From: Emydura subglobosa
Taxonomy: Eukaryota; Chordata; Testudines; Chelidae
Assembly: GCA_007922225.1 (NCBI GenBank)
Contig: ML679946.1
Span: 90,672,407 to 90,736,406 of the forward strand
DNA: 64,000 nt
Reading direction: 5' to 3'
This document shows, piece by piece, positions 11,860 through 24,099 of the stretch (within the stretch, counting starts at the first letter, position 1; the number at the start of each line of letters is the position of its first letter). The position numbers and the translations under genes were made by a program. The notes under the pieces are model-generated. The model was not told the DNA's origin, made no database searches, and was given only the letters and a program-made list of their open reading frames with translations.

Positions 11860-14295
11860 GCCTAAAATGTCTGCTAATGACTACAGCCCTAAACAACATG
11901 AAATGCAACATTTGCTTCTGTCATTAAGTTATTTCTACCATGATTTACTAATTTCACATAGCCCAGCTAACCAAATCGTTAAATAATCCTACCATAAAAT
12001 CCACACCTATCTTTGGTTAGCACCTATTTTTCCTCACCTACAACAGGTTATGTGGAACTTCCTAACCTTCAATTCTGTTTCCATGGTTACATCCTATAAA
12101 AAAACCACAGCCTCGATTACTTAAACCAGGTAATATGGACAGTTATTATTGAGTAGATGTAGAGAAATAGAAGAAGTCAAAACAGTGTGTATTCTCAATT
12201 ACACAGTAACAGATTTAGATTTTGTTTCTAAAAGGAGTAAATTATAGCATTTCCCCCAAAGCTAAAGATACAAAGCTCCAGTTTCTGCATTGCTGTTCTT
12301 CTGTGGACTTTCAATTATCTCTAAAAATGGCACCAACAACTTAGGGTGTGGTAAGCACAACTGCAACGCAACATGCTTTCAAAAGGCTACTCATCAAAGC
12401 CACCTTTTGGGACAGAACAGTGCAAATTCCATATGAAGGTGGTACTCAGCCCCAGGAAAATTATTATTTCTGCATGCTAACTTCTTTTCACCAGTTAATC
12501 ATTGCCATGCACAGGTCTTTTTTTGCATTTTATTCTTTTTAAGAGTACATGTGGAGTAATTAAGACAGACCTGCTTTCAAAACCACATTAACTTCTACTT
12601 TAATCAGTCTCCTGATGCAATTTGTGAATTTGCTGTTGGACTAATCTGCTTCCCGTACAAAATGGTTGACTGCATGAGGAAAAACATTTCACAAATAATT
12701 TGAGTCAGTGTATTTCTTCTCCCTCTTCTGCCTTCCAAAATAAAACTGTTTGAAAAAACAAACCATGGGAGGTTCCTCTCGGGTGTAATTCAACAGAGTG
12801 ACACCAGAGAGAAATTTGGCTCCAAGTCTAGTTGCTCTACATTTCATGTGCAAGTTTGTTTTGAACAGATTAGGAATCAGAGTTCCAAATTTCATTATGA
12901 CAAATTTGAGTTCCTCTTTGCCTCCCCCGATTCTCCAAATATGGGGCACAGACTGCAGTTGCATTAGTTTTAATTCAGAGGAACTAAAGCCATTTCCCGG
13001 CACAAACACCAGGTCAGCTCTGCACTGCAGATTCCTCTTAAAAGAATGAGGAAACAGCATCTTTCTCCTCATTTTTTAAAAATCATTCTTGATTCACAGT
13101 TTAACACAACCTTTTGGAAGTTAAAGTAATACAGTCTCGTTCTTAAAGTAACTACTAGCAGTCAGATGTACTCTACAAATAGATAAGAAAAAAGAGGATA
13201 AATTTAGGCTTTGCCAGGCATTAAGAAATTCTAAGCTGCAACTTTTACACTGAGAAATTATCTGGGAGGGCATGCAAATACAGTGGAGCAGAAGGAAAGA
13301 GGAGATACAAATTCTGGTTTCAAACCTGAGGAAATGCAGAAGTAGGCAATAAAAACACCAGTTTACCCTTTACAGTCCAGAAAAACAGACAAAGCTAAGG
13401 GACGCTGGCAGCTGACAGCATTTTAAGGTTACTTAGATGGTATCTGCTCTATTTTTTTTTAAATCTGGGTTGGTTTGGAGACCACCCACATTTCTTATAT
13501 TAAGTGCTCTTCTTTAAAAAAGTTATTAGAGACACTGATCTAAAGCAGATTTGTTCCCAACTACAGCCAGAACCAGATGTTGATAGTGGGATTATTCTTC
13601 ATGCAAAGTCAAAAAGCCAAGATTCCAGATTCCTGTACAAGAGGATCCAGGGGAGATTAAACAAAAGCCCTCTTCAGCATGACCATCCTACATGCTATTT
13701 AAAGAAATATGACTTCATACTTGTTTGTTTTCAAGTTGCACAGAGGTACTGTATCAATTCGTATTACTGGAGGATAATACCTACACCCAGTTTTAAAACC
13801 ACTCTTGACTGCATAGTTTGAGAAGTATGAATCTGGAACATCACCATGTTTTGCTGCATAAGCATGTGGGTTAAACTCAAACTTATCAGTGTTTTTAAGC
13901 AAACCATGAATAGATCCGAATATAGATGTTTTGAAACAAAAAACCAATAACAAAAAAGCTATGACTGAGCTACTGAAAAAAGTAATTACACTTATTTCTA
14001 TGTCCTCAGCAGGTTAGAAGTGCAGACAGGACTACCAGTTAAGTTACTTGTGGTGGTGGTGTGGCCATGCTGGTCGCAATATATCAAAGTGACACAGTAG
14101 GTGAGATAATATCTTTTCATGACCAACAACATCTCTTTCAAGCTGCAAAGTTGTTCTTCTAGCAAACTTGTCTTTGCCATTTGTAGTATGTACTTTTCTT
14201 TTCTTTTTTTAAGTAGCTGGGCATGCCAAACTCTTGCAAATAATGCAATCTTGCTTTCAAAAACTGTAACTGAGCATCATAGAAGAGTTTAAATA
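11860..14295. other. Intronic stretch with no recognised element
   Basis: No exon or repeat identified. The 127-codon open frame at 13072-12689 (minus) and its plus-strand mirror show no domain. Confidence 0.4.
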
Positions 14296-14308
14296 AAGTC
14301 CACTAGAC

Positions 14309-14876
14309 CAACGGTTCCCAACCTGGGGGGCAGGACCCCCGGGGGGAGGGGGGATGCGCCAAAGATCCCAGGGGGGTCAATGAGGCTTCAGTAATATTTT
14401 GGTCATTTAGACCCCCCAAGCTCCATGCCGGGCACAGCAGCCTTGAGCTCCACACTGGCTGGAGAAGCGCCCTCCTTCCCCCATCAGCTCCACACCGGCC
14501 GGAGTGGAGGAGCAGCTCCCCCAGGCCTGCACGGGCCAGGCACCCAGATGGAGAGGAGCAGCCTTGCGCCGGTGGGGGCCTGGAGCAGCCCTGACCCACC
14601 TGCCTGGGCCCGCCTCCATTACCCTCAGTCCATGAGGGATGGGATGAGGCAGGGCCACACATGGCATGAGGTGGCGGCTCTGCCAGGGAAGGCTTAGCTT
14701 CTTACTCAGGTAGAAGTAATTTATTATTACTATTATTATGCAATGTAGTGTTATTAGTATTATCATTATATGTGTTTATACGGGTTATAAGTGTTTATGG
14801 CAGGTGAGGGGGCAGGTGCATGTTTTACCTAGTGTTAACTACTAGGACTTTCACTCAAAAAAGTTGGGAACCACTG
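14309..14876. mobile_element. Non-autonomous hAT element with GC-rich core
   Basis: CAACGGTTCCCAAC at 14309-14322 and GTTGGGAACCACTG at 14863-14876 are inverted termini of the hAT/Charlie type. Flanks CACTAGAC and AGCTAGAC agree at six of eight positions, fitting an old 8-bp target duplication. The core from 14330 to 14690 is strongly GC-rich. It includes a near-duplicated 20-mer around 14447-14466 and 14487-14506. It is followed by an AT-rich ATTATTATTAC-like segment. Open frames of 90-119 codons lie in the core on both strands, but I read them as composition artefacts. Confidence 0.85.
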
Positions 14877-14889
14877 AGCTAGACTACTT

Positions 14890-15910
14890 TTCACCACTTC
14901 CCATATAGGTGATTGCAGGATGTCTAAAGGATTGATGCACTATGCTAAAGTCCTGTTTTGTCTCAAATGAAGAATGAGCTTTAAAACGGGAAAGCTGTAA
15001 CGTCATACAGTTCCAAAATTGCAACTCTGCTTTAAAACGTATTTTCCCCTACTTGCTGTTTTTAAAAATTATTCCTGGTTCCTGCAATGTATCCTTATAG
15101 TTTCTCCCCCTTCCACTCACCTTGCACATACACAAATTCCATTTACCACTAACTCTAAAACAGCCAAAAGATCAGAACTTACGCCAAATTCAGTGATTAT
15201 TTTTGCAATTTTACAGCAAAACCTCACTAGTCCATTCTTCAGTAATCTGTAAATCTGCACACAAAAACAGCAGCTTCTCTCACCTTCTCAAAGTTTTCAA
15301 AGACCAAAACAGTAATGAGGTATTTCTAAGACTTTACTGAACACTCCATAATATACCATGAACTATCAAGTAATTAAAACTAAAACTGTCAAAATAAATT
15401 AGGTAGATACTGATTCACTGTCCTTGCTTCATTGTACCTTACAGATTGCAAAAATATAATAAATTACTGCAAGTTTCCAGTCATTAGTACAAATAAGTGA
15501 GGTTATTATGAAATGCCAAATTCACCTAAGACTGCAACTTATTCTGCATCTCTCTTTTAAAGTCATATTTGGTTTTTATTCTACTAGCTGCTTAATCTGA
15601 CATTAGAAAATGATAATTGTATTGCTCACCATGAATTACATGCCGTAAGATCTAGCTTATAAACAATGTGCGAGTTCACAAGTGCAAACAATCCTCCCTC
15701 TCAAAAATAAATGTAGTGCTACCTAGGCCTTAAAGAATTAGACATTAAACAAAAACTTTTGGAAACAGCCAGAAGCTTCAGTTATAGTGCCCTGCCTTTA
15801 TGTCTGTGCTGGGAGGTCTACAAACAGGCCCTGCTATATTTTATGATCAGGATGAAACTTGTCTGAACTACTAATCCAAGATGAATGTTACATTAAAGGC
15901 TTGCAAGAGA
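14890..15910. other. Intronic stretch with no recognised element
   Basis: Non-coding AT-rich sequence with nothing I can name. Confidence 0.4.
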
Positions 15911-15913
15911 AAT

Positions 15914-15915
<2 letters not shown>

Positions 15916-15944
<29 letters not shown>
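15916..15944 (+). repeat. A29 homopolymer
   Basis: Uninterrupted run of 29 adenines. It could be the tail of a retroposed sequence, but nothing upstream is recognisable as a SINE, LINE or processed transcript. Confidence 0.95.
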
Positions 15945-15947
<3 letters not shown>

Positions 15948-16451
15948 TTGTGTTTCACATTAGCTTACATCAAATAAAAATCACTGTAAATTTAAAAAAC
16001 CTTCAGCCCTACCAATGCAAAGCAAGTAGTTCACTATTCACAAGTCTACACTGTAGAAATAATTGCCCCAAGATTTAAATGACCTAGGTCTTTCCATCCT
16101 TTAATTTCCATGAGTTTAATATATTTCATCCAAGCACCTTGCTGCTGTGAGATGAGGAAACTGAGGCAATATTAAATCAGTTTCTCTAATGATGCTGAGC
16201 ATGCAGAGAGAAACTATGCATCAAAAGGCTTGCAATCAGAAAAGCAAGAGTGCTTACAAAAATATAAATATATACTACAGTAACTCTTAACCCCTACTAT
16301 CACAAATGCAGTTCAATAAGCATACACATTTTCTGTCCTCCTTATCCAGCTACAAGAACACTTTTCCACGTAACCTAGGTTTTCATAACTACATCTTGTA
16401 TGTAAATGTGCATACCCCAAATGTAACTAACTTTGCTTACAGATAAAATAG

Positions 16452-16555
16452 CTGTAAAACAAGCAGCAACGTATCTATATGTACTCTAATCTTCTCTATA
16501 GATATGAATATATACACAACCTTGTTTTATATCTCTGTTGCTGCTTGTTTTACAG
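16452..16555. repeat. 104-bp unit with perfect 19-bp inverted termini
   Basis: CTGTAAAACAAGCAGCAAC at 16452-16470 is exactly inverted at 16537-16555, with a 66-base AT-rich spacer that itself pairs partly. The form fits a minimal MITE or a strong hairpin. No target duplication is obvious and the family is unknown. Confidence 0.7.
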
Positions 16556-16559
16556 TTAC

Positions 16560-17740
16560 CTTAATTAGGTAAGTAATATTTGTGGAGTGAGAGCCAAACT
16601 GAGCTTGCATGTGTGGTAGGGTTCCACAAACTGAAATAATCCTCTTATGTCTTTACCCACCCCGGCCATTGGGGGTTTACTATGACTCCGAGAGGACAAT
16701 CACAGAAGACTTGATCAGGTATTCCCAAAAAGCACTCTCTAACTTCACTCAGCCTCATTGCCACATGTTCATACTCACATGACAGGCCAACTAGACTTCT
16801 TCCAAACCGTGCCCCCATCAGCTGGAGAAGGACTTTGGAATGGCTTCAGGCAGATTTTGTTGGGTGCTTCTCCCTAGTTGACGGCTCCCTTTCCTCTGTC
16901 CTCTACCACCCCTGTACTGACTGGCAGACTACTGGAAAGAGCCATGTGCCAAAACGAGCGATAATGCACAAGCCCAGCATTAATCATCCTTTCGTAAGCA
17001 CAACGCCAAGCATTTAAAAAAGATAACCCTCAATTCTGGAAGACAGACCACCAAGCCCGTTTGTTTGCTCCTCTCTCAAACCAGCCACTGTGTAGGAGCT
17101 ACCCGACTGTAGTTACTGGCAAAGAAAGGAGGATTCAGCATGCACTGTGAAAGCTTTCTGATTTCAATTTAGCTCCTCAACCACAGCCCCGGAGAAAAAA
17201 GGTGTTCCAAATTCTTCCATGCAGATCAGTCTTTCCTCCAAATAGACCATCCTCCTATAGAACAAGGATCCAACAAGCTTTGCATAGCTTGTTTGGCCAG
17301 AGATTTTCTACTGGATTAAGGAGAAGCCATGTAAAAGCAAGATCTACTAAACTGCCTTGTCTATACCTTCCATCTTGTAAAGTGCAGAGACTATGATTTG
17401 ACTGAAAGAGTCCAGAATAGCCACTTTGACCCCTTTCTGAAGCAAGTACCACAAAATCAGAGGTGAGGATCAATGCATGTATGTGCCACAAGGCGTGCAA
17501 AGTTCATTGTCCTCAGTGTGGATTAGACTAACATCCAAACCACATTGCCAGAGAACATAAATTAGGGACCTAGATATTAAAGGTGTTACTGTTTAGAAAA
17601 CCAAGGGAATAGTTAGTCTAGAGGATGGGGCTCTACTTTGGAGAAGTGGCTCAGCCACTTACCTATGTAGCATAAGAAAATAATCTTGAAATAATTCTTA
17701 TATATATATTTTCATATTCCCATCCCAATCTGTCAGTCTG
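16560..17740. other. Intronic stretch with no recognised element
   Basis: No exon, RNA gene or named repeat found. Confidence 0.4.
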
Positions 17741-17744
17741 AGTT

Positions 17745-18150
17745 GACGTGCTGGAGAAATTGTGATGTGAGAGGCAATTTAATCCACATATGGTGGACAT
17801 ATCCAATTAAAGATTTCTGGGATATAATTGGAAGCCACATATTACAAGCTGTTGGACAATTTGTTGCCAAACGATCTGTTAATTTCTTTGGGGCTGCCTA
17901 GTGGAAAGAGAGACTCTCAAAGTAATAGTTTTTCGTTTATTAGTAGCTGCTTGTCTATCGTTTGCTTCAGAAAAGCACTGTCCAAAGCGAAGAAATATTT
18001 GCAAAGAAAAGTGAAGTTAATTGTTATGGAAAAACTAGCACATCAACTGCAGAAACAAAAGAACAGACAAAAAAATAAATACTTGGAGATCTGGGTACCA
18101 ATTATTCTATACTCTCTATACACTCAGTTGCTAAATAGCCACTGCATTTG
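17745..18150 (+). mobile_element. Remnant of the 3' end of an L1-like LINE ORF2
   Basis: One frame reads HIWWTYPIKDFWDIIGSHI near 17787-17843, matching the C-terminal His/Trp-Trp block of L1-type ORF2 (H..WWxCP....FW). After a frameshift a second frame continues to VMEKLAHQLQKQ near 18025-18060, then LEIWVP, as in the last residues of L1 ORF2. The cysteine of the CP pair is replaced and stops are present, so this is an inactive fragment. It is distinct from the CR1 copies. Family assignment is inferred from motif order. Confidence 0.6.
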
Positions 18151-18859
18151 TCAAAATATTTTGATTATTAGAAAGCATGACAGATTTATTTTAATTTGAT
18201 AATATGCATGAAAGAATTATCATCTTAATTTTTATTGGCTCACTTAGGAGCCCTGGGTTATATGGAAAGTAGTGTCCCGAAACTTAGAATTACCCTGAAA
18301 AATTGCTGACTATAACTGTCACATTTTTGCTGTAGATTAAAATAAGTTAGTTCATAATATTTAATAGAGTATTTCTGGAGTTTATAGCTATTGGTTGTGG
18401 ATAATTCCAAAATTAAAAGTTTAAAATATAACAGAATACGCTTTGACTTATTTTTACTCATTCCAGCTTTAAAGCGGCAAAGTAAAGGTTTTGAAAATGG
18501 GACTGTTACTCAGAGATGGCTGCGCTCACATAAAAGGAAACACTATTGTCCAACCCCTTCCTGAAATGCCAATGATGGGAAGATGGGTAAAAGAGCATAC
18601 TGAGCTTCAAAGATAGTTCCTTGTTACAGAATTTCAAAGAGCTTCTTGGGTGACAATCTGACCAAGTAATACACCTCAAAGAACTCAAGATTGTCATAAA
18701 TATCGTCACTTTGGGCAACCTCATCTCAAATTCAAATGCAGCATCTCTACTTCCGTTCCATCTTCTTATCGGTCTCCATTGATTCTACAGGGAAACTATA
18801 ATCCAGAATGCTTTCCTGGCCAAATTACAACAGGCTATTGTTGGGGTCTCCATAAGAAT

Positions 18860-19400
18860 CAGTTTGTTTCAGTGCATCTTCTTGTACACATCAATAAGTG
18901 AGGAATCCACAGATGCATCCACACGTCGGGCCAACGTTGCCTCATTTTTACGACAGCCTGCTTTCTTCGCTCACACTTCTCTTCGGCATTTTCTGTTCTG
19001 CTATTCTTTAACCCCAGGCCAACAGACCTGCCGTCATCTCAGTCTATCTGCGGCAGCAGCTTTCCATGTATTCCGGTTGACTTTGTCAGCTTTTAGGTGA
19101 CCTTTGGGAGTGTCCTTGTATTGTTTTCATTGGCCTCCCAGTATATGTGCTCCTGTCTTCAACTGCCCATAAAATATGCCTTTGGGGAGTCAGATATCGT
19201 CCATAAGTACAAGGTGACCAACCCAGCAAAACTGCACCTGTACATTTAGGGATTCAGTGCTAGTCATGCAGTTTGGTCCAGGGCTTCGATGTTTGGTATC
19301 CTGTCTGTTTACTTGATACTTACAGATGAGAGACAGACCATGCATGTGAAAACACTATTTGTTTCAAATGCCTGCTGCGGTGTCCATGTTTCACAGTCAC
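18860..19400 (-). mobile_element. C-terminal ORF2 remnant of a non-CR1 LINE
   Basis: The minus strand translates to pieces of a well-known non-LTR reverse-transcriptase C-terminus: LLCDCETWTPQQ (family LLYGCETWT) near 19400, QFCWVGHLVLMDD near 19240-19200 (family RWxGHVxRMxD), YGQLKTG near 19165, KQYKDTPKGHLKADKVNRN near 19110, and TWKAAAAD near 19060. Stops interrupt every frame. I place it outside CR1, with elements of the Jockey/RTE-like kind, but cannot fix the clade by eye. It abuts the CR1 fragment on the opposite strand. Confidence 0.7.
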
Positions 19401-19404
19401 AGAG

Positions 19405-20085
19405 AAGTAACTGAAAAAGATTTGTGGTGTGCCGTGGATAATCAGCTGAACATGAGCTCTCAGTGCAAAGCTGTGGCCAAAAGGGCTAATGCAATCGTTG
19501 GATGAATAAACAAGGGAATCTCAAGTAGAAGGAGAGAGGTTATTTCACCTTGGTATTTGGCACTAGCACCATTGCTGCTGAAATGCTGTGTTCACACTTC
19601 AATTGTGCCCACAATTCAAGAAGGAGGTTGATAAATTGGAGCAGGTTCAGAGAACAGCCACGAGAGTGATTAAAGGATTAGAAAATATGGTGAATGAAGT
19701 TTCTTGAGTCTGTCTATTCAGTTTAACAAAGAGAAGGCTACGGGATGACTTTACAGTCTAAGTATGTACATGGGAACAAATATTTAATAAGGGACTCTTC
19801 AGTGTATCAGAGAAAGATATAACACAATCCAAAGGCTGGAAGCTGAAGCCAGACAAACTCAGACTGGAAATAAGATGTACATTTTTAAACAGTGAGGGTA
19901 ATTAACCATTGGAACAATTTACCAAGATTGTGGTGGCTTCTCCCTCACTGGCTATTTTAAGAACAAGAATGGACATTTTTCTAAACAATATGCTCTAGGA
20001 ATAATAATTGGGAAGTTCTAGGGCCTGTATTTTACAGGAGGTCAGACTAGATGATCAGAGTGGTCCCTTCTGTCCTTGGACTTTA
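19405..20085 (+). mobile_element. CR1 LINE, 3' part, degraded
   Basis: From GATAATCAGCTGAACATGAG at 19437 the sequence follows the last part of CR1 ORF2, with LTKRRLRDDF legible near 19715-19750. The 3' UTR ends with GGTCAGACTAGATGATCAGA near 20041 and GGTCCCTTCTGTCC. Stops and indels are many. It is in the same orientation as the CR1 copy at 945. Confidence 0.85.
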
Positions 20086-20099
20086 TCAATCTAGGAAAG

Positions 20100-23000
20100 A
20101 TACAGAGGGTATTACATTTTCAAACAAGCAAGAGGAGCAAAGAAAAAAAGATTATTACTTCCAGGGTGTGGAGCAAGAAGATTTAGGAGAAAAGGGAAAT
20201 AATATTTTGCATATTTAAGGTCTTAAAATGGCAATAACCTGTCCTTCCTAGTCCATATGATTTTCCCTATCCCACGAAAGAATCTCTCTCTCAAGCAAGG
20301 CAAGACCTGGCTTCCTCGCTTTGGGCTGATCAATGGGAAATGTACAATGGTTAAGGATATGATTTAGTCAAGGAGGTCAGGGAAGTCATGGATTCCGTGA
20401 CTTTATCAGATCTCCATGTCTTCACTTCAGGGGAGGAGCCAGGGCTGTGCATCCCTTACCCGCGGCTTCTAACTTGGGCCATTCATCCACATGTTACCAT
20501 AGATGACCTATTAATATACAATACAATGCCCCAAAAGGCATTCTACATTCCATGAAGTCGAAAGTCAACAGTGCTTTTGATCACAGATCTACCCGTCTGA
20601 ATCACATAGGAATTAACTGACAATCATTAATATTTATATCGTACTCGGCCTTCTTTATGCCATGACTGTTTAACACTCCCACTGAAGCCTGCCAAAGTAA
20701 AGGCCTAATTAATTGATAAGCCACATCTAGAAAGCTTACATTCAGACTAGACACGCAGTCCCTTATATTCCTGCCAAAACAATTCTACTCCCACTCTCCT
20801 TTCAGCATGATCAGGTCTAAATCTTATAAATAAAAAACAATATTAAAAAGGTTTTCATCTTAGTTAAAAGTAATCTGAGATTTCTCAAACAAAAAAAAAA
20901 ACCACCAAGAAACCAGACTCCCTGTAGACTGGGTTTTTTAAAAATGTCGTTAATAAGAGATAACATCTTTAGTTGCTGAAATGAAATCTAAAAGAGTAAA
21001 TGGGAGTACTAAGCAGAAGGTAAATTAGAGGAATTCAAGTATTCTTTACATTTATTGCATGGAAGTTTCAGTGTCTAAACATATTGTTTTCATTAGTATC
21101 TTGTAATAAAAACCTGGAGTGAAAGGAACTAAGATAGGGGAGTGGAACATTAACAAGGCTTTCATAGTTGTCTAGTTTTACACCTGCTTCCCACTGCAAA
21201 ATAGATTTGGCTATCAATTAGAAAGGTTTACCTCTACTAGGCATAACATCTGGGTCTGTTAGAACTCAAGATCGTGGTGCACTTATTTGTGGCTATCCCT
21301 AACCCCAATATCCAGAGCTAGAACCATCAGGGTCCAAGACACCTTGCTTTTCACAAAGATGACCAGTAAACTGGATTATTTTGCAGATTTTATATTTGTG
21401 AATCCTTTAGTGTAATGCAAATATACTGACAATGCTGCTTCTTACCGTAGGACGTTTGTGCTTCCAATACAAGAATGAGACCCTCATCGATGCAGACAAA
21501 GGATAGAAAAACAGCAAGTAAAGCCTTTGCCCAATAAAATGTGAGCTCTACCACTTACTAAGTAGAGGTACATGAACCAGGAATGACGAGTCTGGCCAGA
21601 AATGGGGAACAGGGCAGAGCAATTATCAGCATTTACCACCCCACCCTCAATTTTTTATAAAATCGTATGTTCTCGTGAGTGGTAAAATTTACAAATAATT
21701 TAAATGAGGCATTTTCTGCACAGAAGTCAAAAGAAGATGGGGAGAGCTTTAAAGATAAAGCAGAGCAAGGTTGCCAGCCTTTTGGGGGCATCGATGGAAA
21801 AATCCCCAGTCCAACACATATCAACCACTGCCTCCTACAGGTGACTGAGGGGAAGACACTGAGTTTTATTAAAAACAAAACACAAAATCCTCTTTATCCA
21901 TCTCTTTGCAGACATTAACTAATCCGCAACAGCAAGAAAGAAAATATTAATCCTTTTAACAGAAATAGAGAAAAATTGACTTAGTGACTTGCCTAGAGTT
22001 AATAGATTTTAAGGCCAGGAAGAACCACTCTAATCAGCTGGGTCAGAGAGAGGAGAGAGAACGCAAGCGCGAGAGAGAGAGCGAGAGCAAGAGAGAAATG
22101 TCAAAGATGGGATTAAAATGTAGGAGTTCCTGGCACCCAGCCTTGTGTTTAAACCAATCTGTTCACTCCTCCATCTAAGAGGAACAAGAGACAATCTTAG
22201 CTTGCAGGGCGTTGAGTCATTTTGTTAGGCTGTTTCCCCTTTTGAGACAGACCTGAAATACCCTTAACTAGAAATTACTGCGATTATATAAACGGATGTT
22301 CCACTGTCAGATATTGCTGGCATGCTATTTTAAAAAAGTTACACGCAAATCACACTTGAAATCTAAACTCAACCTATCTCCCTAGCTAGGCTCTTGTCTG
22401 GCACACAGCACACCATTATGCGAAACAGCTAAGGAAAAGTTTCACATTTTCCTCATGTCCTTTCAACCTTTTGGAGCTCCAGGAAGCAATGAATCAAAGG
22501 TAAACTGAACTGACCTGTCCCATTTCATTTCCATGCAACTTAAAACCACAGCATTAATGTTTAATGCTTACTCCCATTAGTCATGGGAAAGCTTTTTACA
22601 CGGGGAATGCATTTCATTTAAGGGAAACATTTACATATTAGAGAAAATAATTGTAAAGAATTATACTACTAGCACCTCCTTTCCTTATTTTCCACAACAG
22701 ATTTCCTAACAATAAACCCAGACTACCTAGGACACCTGAGGAACACCTGTAGGAACCAGTTTTCAAGCCAGGCTCCTCATTTTTGCAAGTGCAATGTATC
22801 CGCCAAGAATTTAACTCCTGGTGAATTACTAGAGGAAAGTATGAATTATACATGAACCAAAAATTGTAGGCATAATTATTCATTGTATCTGCAAAACTGT
22901 GCCCTCAAAAATGGAGGCCAATTATGAAAGTCAGGCCCGTGAATATTTCCCTATGTAATGTGGCATTAAAAATTAGGTATTGAAACACTGTTTTCTTTGA

Positions 23001-23530
23001 TGGTGCACTCTGATCTGAATACAATGCTGTATCAAACAGTGCATGTATTGAGGTAAAAGGAGCAGTGAGGTTTTCCTACTTTAACCTTAATCAATCAGTC
23101 CTTCCAAGAGCAAGGGAAATGCTAGATCTTCCTCCCAGCTCTGTCCAATATCTCCTTGTGGCACCCAGGACGGGCAGATGGATGGGTGTGTGTTTTAAGA
23201 AAATTTAAGTTCTACTGTAAGCAAGTTTAATGTACTCTAGTACCTTGCCTGAAAAGGCAGGCTTTGTTCTGATAAGGCAACAATTGCTTCGAAACATCAC
23301 TCTTCTATTTTCAGAGCAGGTTACTGTTCATTTATGCTGTTAATGAAATTTCAAGTTCTAGTACAGTACCATCGACACTTCTCTTCTTCACTTCCATCAT
23401 TTACTCACCAAAAAAAGGTCCTCAGCATCACCCTGCTTATTTAAAAAACAAAAAAAACAAAAAAAAACCCTTTTCTGTCCCACGTTTTGAAAACTATGTT
23501 GTGCTCACATGCCAGCTGTCTCCCATATGC
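20100..23530. other. Intronic stretch, mostly unrecognised
   Basis: Holds an imperfect palindrome near 20385-20410 (GTCATGGATTCCGTGAC) that resembles the middle of a turtle MITE. The purine tract at 22044-22098 is listed separately. No exon seen. Confidence 0.4.
22044..22098 (+). repeat. GA-rich simple repeat
   Basis: Interrupted (GA)n tract with scattered C residues. Confidence 0.9.
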
Positions 23531-23539
23531 CCGTTTGTT

Positions 23540-24090
23540 GCCACAGATTGCTTTGAAGGCAGGCTGCCTCAGTTCCCCCCCTCAAGTAGCTTCTTAAACC
23601 CCACGCAGGCCTTTCTTGTCCATTTACCACCTCTTTTCAGGAGTCAGTTTATTCACATAAACAAAGCTCCAAAATAAAATTCAAAAGTCCCAAAACACAG
23701 TCCATTGTTTTTACCCTCTTGACAGGTCACTCCCAGGCTTTTCCTGCCTGTGGCCTCAATAATGAAACCCCTTGTTCCAGGTCTTTTTGCTGGAGGCAGT
23801 TCACTCTTCTTCTAGGCCTTCCTGCCTGGGGCCTTTCCTGCTTTGTCAGGCCATTTCCAGGACCCAAGCTGGCTGGAGCCTCAGGTTTATGGCTCTAGCT
23901 TCCAAACCCCTGATATCAGGGTTTTTCCCACAGAAGCCTCTCTTACTTCCTGCAGTTTCCTGAGCTTCCTTCTTCACTGTAGCCATCTGCTGCCCTTTAC
24001 AGAGAATTACCTAAACCAACCCAGGTGTGTCTCTTTAGTAATAAGAGTTTGGCTAGACTAACTTCTTTAGGGGTAAGCCACCCTGTTACA
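23540..24090 (-). mobile_element. Possible solo LTR
   Basis: Read on the minus strand, the segment opens TGTAACAGGGTGGCTTACCC at 24090. It continues through a purine-rich body and holds GTGAATAAACTGACTCC near 23655-23640, which places a polyadenylation signal about three-quarters along. This layout fits an LTR starting with TG. No internal retroelement coding region or primer-binding site is next to it, and I could not fix the 3' end or a target duplication. Confidence 0.45.
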
Positions 24091-24099
24091 GGCTTTATC

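Noticed and set aside
14303..14766. Overlapping 90-119 codon frames on both strands
   Set aside because: They lie in the GC-rich core of a hAT element, where stop codons are rare by composition. Proline/glycine-rich output with no domain.
15916..15944. Poly-A tail of a processed pseudogene
   Set aside because: The sequence upstream shows no gene-derived reading frame or polyadenylation signal in position, so it is listed only as a homopolymer.
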